Program-made: the position numbers and the translations under genes
The notes under the pieces: generated by a model
The model's database searches: none
Told to the model about the DNA's origin: nothing
The model's input: only the letters and a program-made list of their open reading frames with translations
Part shown: in pieces, positions 1-6,977 of the stretch
Layout: every line of letters begins with the position of its first letter
Position numbering within the stretch: position 1 is the stretch's first letter
Assembly: GCF_003719335.1 (NCBI RefSeq)
Contig: NZ_RIAS01000008.1
Coordinates: forward strand, 124,001-188,000
Source of the DNA: Paenibacillus amylolyticus
GTDB lineage: Bacteria > Bacillota > Bacilli > Paenibacillales > Paenibacillaceae
Direction of reading: 5' to 3'
DNA: 64,000 bases

Positions 1-323
1 ATTGAAAACACCGGCGTCAGGAACTCGAACAAAAAATAAGCAATGAGCAGCAAAATAAACCCGACAATAGACCATGTCATTGCTTCATATACAGAAGATT
101 TGGCCTGAATACAAAAACGGAGTACGTTGCAAATTCCGAAGATTTTCCCGCCTGTAGCCATAGCCACAGCCACATTGCCTTTTTTGATCTCCGTCCAGCA
201 TTTATATTTGGTCACCAGTTCGAAGCAAGCGAGAAAAACAAGCAGCTCCATAATGGCAACCGAGAAGAAACCGAGGACCATCCCCAGCGGATGAGACAGC
301 AGTCCGTCAATCGCTTCTTTCAC
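1..323 (-). CDS. DUF350 family membrane protein, YshE-like (3' end outside window)
   Basis: The first 107 codons are visible; the rest lies beyond the window edge. The GTG start at 323 follows an AAGGAG motif at 8-nt spacing. The translation has long hydrophobic stretches (LGMVLGFFSVAIMELLVFLA and a second near the visible end, SIVGFILLLIAYFLFEFL) separated by a short polar loop, which fits the small multi-pass DUF350 (UPF0719) membrane family. In Bacillus subtilis the DUF350 gene yshE lies directly downstream of mutSB, and the order is the same here, which supports orthology. The biochemical role of the family is not known. A hairpin sits between it and mutS2 in the same transcript direction. 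Confidence 0.8.
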   Translation of the reverse strand, partial: MKEAIDGLLSHPLGMVLGFFSVAIMELLVFLACFELVTKYKCWTEIKKGNVAVAMATGGKIFGICNVLRFCIQAKSSVYEAMTWSIVGFILLLIAYFLFEFLTPVFS

Positions 324-340
324 TCCCCATTCTCCTTCCG

Positions 341-372
341 AATCTGCTGTCCGACTTCACTGGACAGCAGAT
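341..372. other. Perfect 12-bp hairpin between mutS2 and the DUF350 gene
   Basis: AATCTGCTGTCC and GGACAGCAGATT form a perfect 12-bp stem around an 8-nt loop. The T-run lies on the plus-strand side (371-379), so read as mutS2/DUF350 mRNA the stem is preceded by an A-run and followed by the DUF350 ribosome binding site, with no U-run. It would terminate antisense (plus-strand) transcription, and on the sense strand could act as an RNA stability or processing element. Confidence 0.7.
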
Positions 373-393
373 TTTTTTTCATTCATGTTCAGG

Positions 394-2760
394 CTATTCC
401 AGTTCAGCGACGGTTACACCGTTGCCTCCCTCTCCGTAATTGCCTAGACGATAACTTTTAATATGTTTATGCTTCCGTAGGTAATCCTGAATACCCGTAC
501 GCAAAATTCCTGTACCTTTACCATGGATAATATACACTTGACCCAAGTTGGCGAGGAATGCTTCATCGATAAAACGATCTGCTTCCATCAGTGCTTCTTC
601 CAAATTCGCTCCCCGTAGATCCAGCTCACTCTTCACGTTACCATCTCGAGTGCGCTTCATGCCTGTGACTGGTTTTTGCTTTGGCTGTTTTGCTGCCGGC
701 GCAGTTTGTTGCAACTCCAAATCATCCAGCGACACCTTCATTTTCATAATCCCGAGCTGCACAACAGCATCCTTGTTTCCTGCCATCTCCACGACATGCC
801 CCTTCTGATTCAGACTGTAAACCAGAACTTCATCACCTGGGCCAATTGCACGTGCTTTTGGAGCGGCTGTTTTATTCACCGTTTTTTTACGTTTTTCCGG
901 CTCTGCTTCATCCAGTTGCTTGCGAGCAGCGATCAATTTATGCTCCTTGACAGAAGCACCCTCTTCCAGGGCCAGCTGACGAAGATCAGCAATAATTTTC
1001 TCCGCTTCTGCACGAGCCTTATCTACAATGCTACGCGCATCTTCCTCCGCTTTCTCAATCCGGCGATCACGCTGTTGTTCCAGCTTTTCGAGTTCGGCTT
1101 GATGGCGGCTGCGCAGTTTTTCCATATCTTGGCGAAGCATTTCCGCTTTTAGACGCTCTTGTTCAGCTGTAAGACGGTTCTCTTCGAGGGAAGCGATCAT
1201 GTGTTCAATCCGCTGGTCTTCTTCTTTCACTTCACCGCGAGCGTAATCCAGAATGTACGCTGGAAGTCCCAGTCTCTCTGCAATCGCAAAAGCGTTACTG
1301 CGTCCCGGTACACCAACCAGCAGACGGTATGTCGGACTCAGTGTATTGATATCAAATTCCATGCTGGCATTAATAACACCTTTACGCTCATACGCATAAG
1401 CCTTCAGCTCACTATAGTGAGTCGTTGCCACCATGCGGCAACCTGTCTGGTGCATATGCTCTAACATAGAGATCGCCAGCGCAGAACCTTCCGCCGGGTC
1501 TGTTCCCGCTCCGAGTTCGTCTAGAAGGATGAGACTTTTGGGCGTCATATTTTTCAAAATACGAATGATGTTGGTCATATGGCTAGAGAACGTACTCAGA
1601 TTCTGCTCGATACTCTGTTCGTCACCAATGTCGGCATATATTGCATCGAATACACACAGTTGACTCCCATCTTCGGCTGGCACAAACAATCCTGACATGG
1701 CCATCAAACTTAATAGACCAATCGTTTTCAACGTTACTGTTTTACCGCCCGTATTTGGTCCAGTCACGATTATAGAGGTGTAGTCGTTACCAAGCTCTAC
1801 ATCAATCGGAACAACATGTTCAATCGGAATCAGTGGATGACGTCCTTTTTTCAGCTTGAGGAAGCCCCGATCATTCATTCGAGGCAATGTTGCTTTCAGT
1901 TCACGGGCTAAACGTGCTTTGGCAAAAATAAAATCAAGTGATGACAGCAAATCGACATCATATAACAGCCACTCCCCCTGCTCACTGACAAGGGCCGTCA
2001 ATTTTTGCAAAATGATCTCAATTTCGCGCTCTTCCCGAATCCGGGTTTCGCGTAATTTATTGTTCATAGCCACGATGGATTCCGGCTCAATGAATAGAGT
2101 CGCTCCTGAACCTGACTGATCATGAACAATGCCGCCAAAATAAGAGCGGTATTCTGCTTTGACCGGAATCACAAATCGATCTCCACGAATCGTAATGAGC
2201 TGATCTTGCAGCATTTTGGATACGGTGGAAGAACGAATCATTGAATCCAGCTTTTCCCGAATTCGTGCTTCTCCCCCCCGCAGTTCACGGCGAATCTGTG
2301 CCAGCGTTACACTCGCACTATCTGCAACCTCCGCATTATCATCAATGCAGATACGGATCGCGTCTTCAAGCTCCTTCTGTTCCGACAACTGGTCACTGAT
2401 ATAAAAGAGCGATGCGATCGGCTCGTCCTCATGCAGCGTTGCAATCTGACGTTTCAACCGTCTGGCTGCATGTGTCGTCGTGGAAATGCCCAGCAGTTCA
2501 TGCGGGTTGAGTGTGCCCCCAATCTCGGCTCGTTTTACAGAAGCCGTGATATCTACAATTCCGCCAAAGGACGGGGAACCTTTCAGACGCTCAAAGGTGA
2601 AAGCTTCATCCGTTTGTTGAAGCAAACGTTTTACTTCTTCCAGGTCACTATTCGGCTCAAGCTGCTCTGCTTTTTTCTTGCCCGTTGATGTTTGAGCGAA
2701 GCCGGTCAATGTATTTAGAATTTTGCGATATTCTAGTGTGTGTAATATTTTCGTATCCAA
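394..2760 (-). CDS. mutS2: Endonuclease MutS2 / ribosome rescue factor (MutS2-Smr)
   Basis: 788-residue MutS2, the usual length. It has the MutS core/clamp helices, an ABC ATPase domain with Walker A (GPNTGGKT near residue 335) and Walker B followed by a DELGAGTDP motif, a long charged coiled coil (about 510-630), and a C-terminal Smr domain (LDLRGANLEEA, then HGKGTGILR). MutS2 lacks the MutS mismatch-recognition domain. The family has been linked to suppression of homologous recombination and, in B. subtilis, to splitting collided ribosomes, with Smr as nuclease. An in-frame TTG at 2778 lies inside the Shine-Dalgarno, so I chose the TTG at 2760, 8 nt after GGAAGGAG; the protein then begins MDTKILHTLEY as in relatives. 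In B. subtilis it follows polX; here the upstream neighbours are divergent. Confidence 0.95.
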   Translation of the reverse strand: MDTKILHTLEYRKILNTLTGFAQTSTGKKKAEQLEPNSDLEEVKRLLQQTDEAFTFERLKGSPSFGGIVDITASVKRAEIGGTLNPHELLGISTTTHAARRLKRQIATLHEDEPIASLFYISDQLSEQKELEDAIRICIDDNAEVADSASVTLAQIRRELRGGEARIREKLDSMIRSSTVSKMLQDQLITIRGDRFVIPVKAEYRSYFGGIVHDQSGSGATLFIEPESIVAMNNKLRETRIREEREIEIILQKLTALVSEQGEWLLYDVDLLSSLDFIFAKARLARELKATLPRMNDRGFLKLKKGRHPLIPIEHVVPIDVELGNDYTSIIVTGPNTGGKTVTLKTIGLLSLMAMSGLFVPAEDGSQLCVFDAIYADIGDEQSIEQNLSTFSSHMTNIIRILKNMTPKSLILLDELGAGTDPAEGSALAISMLEHMHQTGCRMVATTHYSELKAYAYERKGVINASMEFDINTLSPTYRLLVGVPGRSNAFAIAERLGLPAYILDYARGEVKEEDQRIEHMIASLEENRLTAEQERLKAEMLRQDMEKLRSRHQAELEKLEQQRDRRIEKAEEDARSIVDKARAEAEKIIADLRQLALEEGASVKEHKLIAARKQLDEAEPEKRKKTVNKTAAPKARAIGPGDEVLVYSLNQKGHVVEMAGNKDAVVQLGIMKMKVSLDDLELQQTAPAAKQPKQKPVTGMKRTRDGNVKSELDLRGANLEEALMEADRFIDEAFLANLGQVYIIHGKGTGILRTGIQDYLRKHKHIKSYRLGNYGEGGNGVTVAELE

Positions 2761-2789
2761 GTGTACAACTCCTTCCAAACTATACCTGT

Positions 2790-2795
2790 ATTATA
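2790..2795 (-). promoter_or_regulatory. Possible -10 element for mutS2
   Basis: TATAAT on the minus strand, about 30 nt upstream of the mutS2 TTG start, would give a short leader. No good -35 hexamer is found at 16-18 nt, so this is tentative. Confidence 0.35.
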
Positions 2796-2954
2796 ACGAA
2801 AGAAACGTTGTTGCGCTATTTAACGAATCCTTCCACACATAACTTGAGGGAAGACGCCACAAACTACATGTGTCAGGATTGTGCTATTCATTTTACTCCC
2901 TTAGAGTTCCCATGTTTATGCCCAATCCAATCTGAACAAAGGAGGTAAACCCCC

Positions 2955-3314
2955 ATGAATTTTCTGGGCCATGTCGTACGATTTATTATCGCAGCTATCG
3001 TCTTAATGGTTGTAAGCTGGATCGTTCCCGGTTTCGCCGTTGGTGGTTTCTGGAGCGCCCTGATGCTTGCATTGGTCATCGCATTACTGGGCTGGATCGT
3101 TGAAGGCATCTTTGGCAAAAGAGTGAATCCTTTTGGCCGGGGAATCGTCGGCTTTATCGTAAGCGCACTGGTCATTTGGCTAGGTCAATATGTGGTTGAT
3201 CACGTTGAGGTCAGTCTTCTCGGTGCCATTCTCGCCGCATTGGTCATCGGGATTATCGATCTCTTCATTCCGGTATCCACACCGTTTGATGCCGGACGAA
3301 ACTCAAAAAGCTAA
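2955..3314 (+). CDS. Phage holin family protein (small 4-TM membrane protein, YvlD-like)
   Basis: 119 residues with four hydrophobic segments: FIIAAIVLMVVSWIVPGFAV, LMLALVIALLGWIVEGIFG, GIVGFIVSALVIWLG and LLGAILAALVIGIIDLFIP. The repeated pattern and length match the 4-TMS 'mycobacteriophage holin' superfamily (PF04020), which in Bacillus includes YvlD. The family is widespread on chromosomes and need not be phage-derived; its function is unsettled. The ATG follows AAAGGAGGT at good spacing. It is transcribed away from mutS2 and followed by its own terminator, so it is probably monocistronic. I see no lysis genes nearby, so a role in phage lysis is unlikely. Confidence 0.85.
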   Translation: MNFLGHVVRFIIAAIVLMVVSWIVPGFAVGGFWSALMLALVIALLGWIVEGIFGKRVNPFGRGIVGFIVSALVIWLGQYVVDHVEVSLLGAILAALVIGIIDLFIPVSTPFDAGRNSKS

Positions 3315-3356
3315 AAACTGCCTGTCATACTGGCAAACGCTCTAACAAGACATCTA

Positions 3357-3396
3357 AACCTCGGAAGGCCGTTGGCCTGAAGAGGTTTTTCTTTTT
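3357..3396 (+). terminator. Rho-independent terminator after the holin-fold gene
   Basis: AACCTC pairs with GAGGTT, and GGCC pairs with GGCC inside it, followed by TTTTTCTTTTT on the plus strand. Confidence 0.8.
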
Positions 3397-3536
3397 GAAC
3401 ATTAGTAACCAGCAGCAACTCGATAAATTTCAATAAAACGACATACCCCACATGCCCATGCATCGGCAGATTGCGGTATGATGACTTGAGAAATCATTCA
3501 AATTTGATCCATCTCACACGTTGAAGGAGGTACATG

Positions 3537-3908
3537 ATGAAAAAAGGTGTAACATGGCTTGCTGCCTTAATGTTAATCCTTGTTCTTGCTGCATGCGGTA
3601 GCCCCAAAGATTCAGAAGCATCCGAGCCAGAGGTTACAGCCAGTGAGCAACTCGTGATCAAGGCAAGCAACTACGAATTTGATCAACCCGAATATCGACT
3701 AAAAAAAGGCGTGCCTGTGAAGATTGTTTATGAAAACGTCAACGGAAATCACGGTTTGCTCGTGCCTGAGTTCAATCTTCGGTTGGACACCCAAAAAAGT
3801 TCCAAAGTCATTATCCCAGATAAAGTCGGAGAGTTCGAAATGTCATGTTCCGTTTTTTGTGGTTCTGGACACAGCAGCATGATCTCCAAAATTATAGTAG
3901 AAGAATAA
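3537..3908 (+). CDS. Stand-alone CuA-type cupredoxin lipoprotein (cytochrome oxidase subunit II-like domain)
   Basis: About 123 residues. A short signal peptide ends in a lipobox (LVLAAC-G), predicting a membrane-anchored lipoprotein on the outer face. The rest is one cupredoxin domain. Its C-terminal CSVFCGSGHSSM has the spacing C-x3-C-x3-H-x2-M of the CuA centre of cytochrome c oxidase subunit II, and an earlier histidine (NGNHG) fits the remaining ligand, so the full ligand set seems present. No TM hairpin and no other oxidase subunit is encoded nearby. Possible roles are copper binding or delivery to oxidase, or electron transfer; none is proven. Two adjacent ATGs (3534, 3537) follow AAGGAGG; the second has the better spacing. 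Confidence 0.85.
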   Translation: MKKGVTWLAALMLILVLAACGSPKDSEASEPEVTASEQLVIKASNYEFDQPEYRLKKGVPVKIVYENVNGNHGLLVPEFNLRLDTQKSSKVIIPDKVGEFEMSCSVFCGSGHSSMISKIIVEE

Positions 3909-3920
3909 CACCTCAAGACA

Positions 3921-3950
3921 AGAGCCCCCGCAGCGACGGGAGCTCTTTTT
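3921..3950 (+). terminator. Terminator between converging lipoprotein and zapA-fusion genes
   Basis: AGAGC...GCTCT with an inner CCCG/CGGG stem, then TTTTT on the plus strand. Confidence 0.75.
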
Positions 3951-4013
3951 GTATTATAACAAATTATGCAAGAGTTCGCTGATCAACCATCGAGGGACGA
4001 AAGAGTCTATCCG

Positions 4014-6839
4014 CTACGTCTGATCCTGCTCAATCAATTCAATCCATTCGTTATATTCCGTCTGTAACTTCGTATATTCATCGTGCAGCTGACGATACTC
4101 CGTATTCAACTGCTCTGCCTTTTCTTGTTCCATCTCCCGTTCAACCTGCAGCAATCGAAGCTGGTTGGCTGCCAGTTCATAACGTTCACCTATTTCGCGT
4201 AGTTCATTTTCCATGATCTGCTTCTCTTCATCAGCCTCCACTTGTTGCTGTTCCCGCTTCAAACGCTCCCTGAGCAACTGGTCTCGTTCTTGTACCAGTT
4301 CTTCGAGCTTCTCGGAACTTGCTGCACTCTCACGCTGCCACGCTGTCAATTCACTCTCGAGCGCTGTCCAGCGATCCTGCCATGCCTGCTCCTGCTCCGC
4401 CCATTCGTCAGCACGTACCTTCCATACCTGTTCGTTCTGCTCTGCCGACTGAGTTGCCTGTTCCAACTGAGAGCGAAGCTCTTCTTCACGTGTCACCAGT
4501 TGTTGAATTCGAGAAGACAGTTCCGCCTGATTGGCGGCTAGATCCTCATATTTAATTTGCCATTCGAGAGCTTCCTCTTCCGTCTGCGCGAGTTGATTCG
4601 CTTGCTCTGTATAACGCTTGGCAAGCTGTTCAGCGGACTGTCTTGCTTCGTTCAGCGATTGCTCCAGCGCATTCTTCTCCGCTTCGAGTTCACTCATCAG
4701 CGAACCAGCATTCTCTTCTCGTTGAAGAGCATCGCTGTAATCGTTACGGATCTGCTTATATTGCTCCTGCAGACGACTCAATTCCTCTTGGGCACCATGC
4801 AATTCATCGCGAGTATCATTTAATTCCTTATGCTGGTCATCTAACTCCTTAAGATGTTCACTCAGCTCACTACGAGTGCCCTGAAGTTCCTCATTCAATT
4901 GTTTGAGTTTCTCTTCCAGGTGCTCGTTTTCTTTCTCATAACGAACGGCTTCTTCATTGTAAAGACGTGCTTCTTCCTTCACGACAGAAAGTTCATCATG
5001 CAAGGACTGCACACCAGCCTCCAGCGTCTCATTCTGATCAGCCGCCTCGAGAATCTGATTCTCCAGATCGCCAATATCAGCGAGCCTCTGTTCAGCAACT
5101 TTTTTCCAAGATTGTTCACTTTCCGTCAATGTTGTGATCTCATTTTGTAATGTACGGACAGCTGCATGCGCTTGCTCAAGCACCTTGTGTAGTCTGCGCT
5201 GTTCTTCTTCTGATTTCGCTTCTGCTTCAAGCAAATGCTGCGCATCCTGTTCAAGCTGCGTATGCTGCTCCTGGAGTTTGCGCAGTTGAGCTGTGAGCGC
5301 TGTTTCACGATCCACTGCTTCATTATACTGATCTTGCCACTGTTGCTGAGACTCCTGTGTCTGTTTCAACGACTGCTCCGTTTCACGAAGTTTGTTTTGC
5401 AGATCATTGCTGTCTCCTCTCAACTGCTCTAATTGTTGCTGGAGCTCCGCAATTCGACGTGTCTGGGTCTCCTGTTCCTGAATACGGATCTCGTGCTCCT
5501 GTCGCAACGACTCCACTTGGGTACGTTCCGCTTGAAGCAACTGTTCTTGCTCAGAAACCACTTCCTGCGCATGTTGAAGCTGACTCCGAACCTCGCCCAG
5601 TTGTTCATTGATCTCCGTTATTCGAGCATTTGCCTGAGCGCGTTCTTCCTCCAACTGACGAGCCAGTTTACGCTGCTCTTGCTGGAGCATTTCCTCAGCC
5701 GCAGCCGTTGCCTCAGCTGTACGGGTGGCCGCTGCTTCTTGCTCTTCTTTCAATTGTTCTTCATAGAATGCCTCTTTCTCCATCCATTCCAGTTCGGATT
5801 GCTCAGAGAGAGCCTTAAACTCAGCCCGCAACTGCTCCAAGGCAGCCTGGTGCTTCTGCTCAGCGTCAGCAAGCCATGCTTCATGTTCCTGTTTCGCTTG
5901 CGCTTCGAGCGCATCTGCCTGCTTCCGTGCATTCTGTTCAGCTTGCTCCAGACGTTGCTTCATTTGATTTTCAAGTTCGCTATATTGAAGGGCCGCCTCT
6001 TCCTGCACCTGCTTCAATTTGAGTTCAGCCTGCTCCAGTTCCAAGAGGATCGCTGCTTCTGCCTCTTCTTTGGCCGCTTTTACCTGTTCTGCTGCCTGAA
6101 CCTGCAGTTTTTGGCGCTCTGCTACAGCCTTGCTTTCGGCTTCCTTCAATTGTGCCGCAGTTCTGTCCTGCAACTCCTTGTACTCGGCCGAGGCTTTGGC
6201 CCGCACCTGCTGCAACTCAGCTGCAGCACGGTTCTGTGCTTCTTTAAGCTGCGAAGCAGATTGAGCCTGTACTTGTTTGAGTTGGTTTGCTGCTTTTTCC
6301 TCTGTTTCCTTTACACGTGAATTGCCTTTCGCTTCTGCCTCTTTGAGTTGTGCCGCGGCTTGTGCCTGCAGCTTCTGGATCTGATCCTTCATTTGGCTGC
6401 GCTCTTGCTCCAACATCGCATTCAGTTTGGTGATTTCAGCCTGTTTGTCTGCCGTGAGCTTTTGCAAAGCCTGCTCCGCTTCAATCTTCTGCTGGCGCAC
6501 TTCAGCGAGAGATTGATCTCGTTGCTGCAATTCCTTTTGGTGTTCACTCTGAATGGCGTTTAATCGGTTCAATTCATTTCGAAGTTCTGTTCGTTCTCCC
6601 GTCAGCATCTTGAGCTCATTTCGGATCTCCTGCGTCTGAAGAGACTGCTCAGCCATATGTACGGCCGCAAGTACAGCAATACGCGGCGTGTCCAAACGGG
6701 AATGACTTTTGGAGATAGCGCTCATACGCTCATCTACCAGATTAGCTACTTGTTTCATATAATCGGCACTGCTGCCGACCAGTTTATAGGAAGTCCCGTA
6801 GATCTCTACGGTGACGCGTGTACGATCAGGTGTAGTCAC
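4014..6839 (-). CDS. zapA: ZapA-domain protein fused to a ~840-residue coiled coil
   Basis: 941 residues. Residues ~8-85 match ZapA, the FtsZ-ring cross-linking protein: RVTVEIYGTSYKLVGSS, then a helix with VANLVDERMSAIS, a short LDTPRIAVLAAVHMAEQSL segment and the start of a coiled coil. Ordinary Gram-positive ZapA is about 85-90 residues; here the coiled coil continues to the C-terminus, rich in Glu, Gln, Ala, Leu and Lys. Residues 161-259 are nine tandem 11-residue units (for example AAAQLKEAEAK, AANQLKQVQAQ, TAAQLKEAESK). There are no TM segments or signal. The position next to pheT matches Bacillus zapA (yshA). An in-frame TTG at 6857 overlaps the Shine-Dalgarno; the GTG at 6839 lies 8 nt after AAGGAGG and is preferred. 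A cytoplasmic role in the division ring is inferred from the ZapA domain; the tail's job is unknown. Confidence 0.85.
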   Translation of the reverse strand: MTTPDRTRVTVEIYGTSYKLVGSSADYMKQVANLVDERMSAISKSHSRLDTPRIAVLAAVHMAEQSLQTQEIRNELKMLTGERTELRNELNRLNAIQSEHQKELQQRDQSLAEVRQQKIEAEQALQKLTADKQAEITKLNAMLEQERSQMKDQIQKLQAQAAAQLKEAEAKGNSRVKETEEKAANQLKQVQAQSASQLKEAQNRAAAELQQVRAKASAEYKELQDRTAAQLKEAESKAVAERQKLQVQAAEQVKAAKEEAEAAILLELEQAELKLKQVQEEAALQYSELENQMKQRLEQAEQNARKQADALEAQAKQEHEAWLADAEQKHQAALEQLRAEFKALSEQSELEWMEKEAFYEEQLKEEQEAAATRTAEATAAAEEMLQQEQRKLARQLEEERAQANARITEINEQLGEVRSQLQHAQEVVSEQEQLLQAERTQVESLRQEHEIRIQEQETQTRRIAELQQQLEQLRGDSNDLQNKLRETEQSLKQTQESQQQWQDQYNEAVDRETALTAQLRKLQEQHTQLEQDAQHLLEAEAKSEEEQRRLHKVLEQAHAAVRTLQNEITTLTESEQSWKKVAEQRLADIGDLENQILEAADQNETLEAGVQSLHDELSVVKEEARLYNEEAVRYEKENEHLEEKLKQLNEELQGTRSELSEHLKELDDQHKELNDTRDELHGAQEELSRLQEQYKQIRNDYSDALQREENAGSLMSELEAEKNALEQSLNEARQSAEQLAKRYTEQANQLAQTEEEALEWQIKYEDLAANQAELSSRIQQLVTREEELRSQLEQATQSAEQNEQVWKVRADEWAEQEQAWQDRWTALESELTAWQRESAASSEKLEELVQERDQLLRERLKREQQQVEADEEKQIMENELREIGERYELAANQLRLLQVEREMEQEKAEQLNTEYRQLHDEYTKLQTEYNEWIELIEQDQT
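6063..6359 (-). repeat. Nine tandem 11-codon (33-nt) repeats inside the zapA fusion
   Basis: Residues 161-259 divide without gaps into nine 11-mers ending mostly in K, R, Q or E, with Ala at positions 1-3 and a hydrophobic residue often at positions 5 and 8 or 9. Eleven-residue (hendecad) periodicity favours straight or right-handed coiled coils. The units differ enough that the repeat is old or under selection rather than a fresh DNA duplication. Confidence 0.8.
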
Positions 6840-6884
6840 AGTTGTGCCCTCCTTCAAGTCTGTATGTTGATTCTAAGCTGTAAT

Positions 6885-6934
6885 GACAAAAAAGTCACAT
6901 CGATCCTCTAATGCTAAGGATTCGATGTGACTTC
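6885..6934 (-). terminator. Terminator after pheT
   Basis: AAGTCACATCGA pairs with TCGATGTGACTT, extended by AATCCTTA-like inner pairing, and is followed on the minus strand by TTTTTTG. It separates pheST from the zapA fusion, which therefore probably has its own promoter in the ~45 nt that remain. Confidence 0.85.
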
Positions 6935-6977
6935 AAGCAATTCCTGCTAATCTTTGTTCAAAAAATTGACTTCTGTC

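Noticed and set aside
2955..3314. Holin-type protein as a sign of a prophage
   Set aside because: This 4-TM family is common on Firmicute chromosomes, and no other phage gene is near.
4213..6563. Many long plus-strand open frames opposite the zapA fusion
   Set aside because: Biased Glu/Gln/Ala codons on the coding strand leave the other frames free of stops; none has a ribosome binding site.
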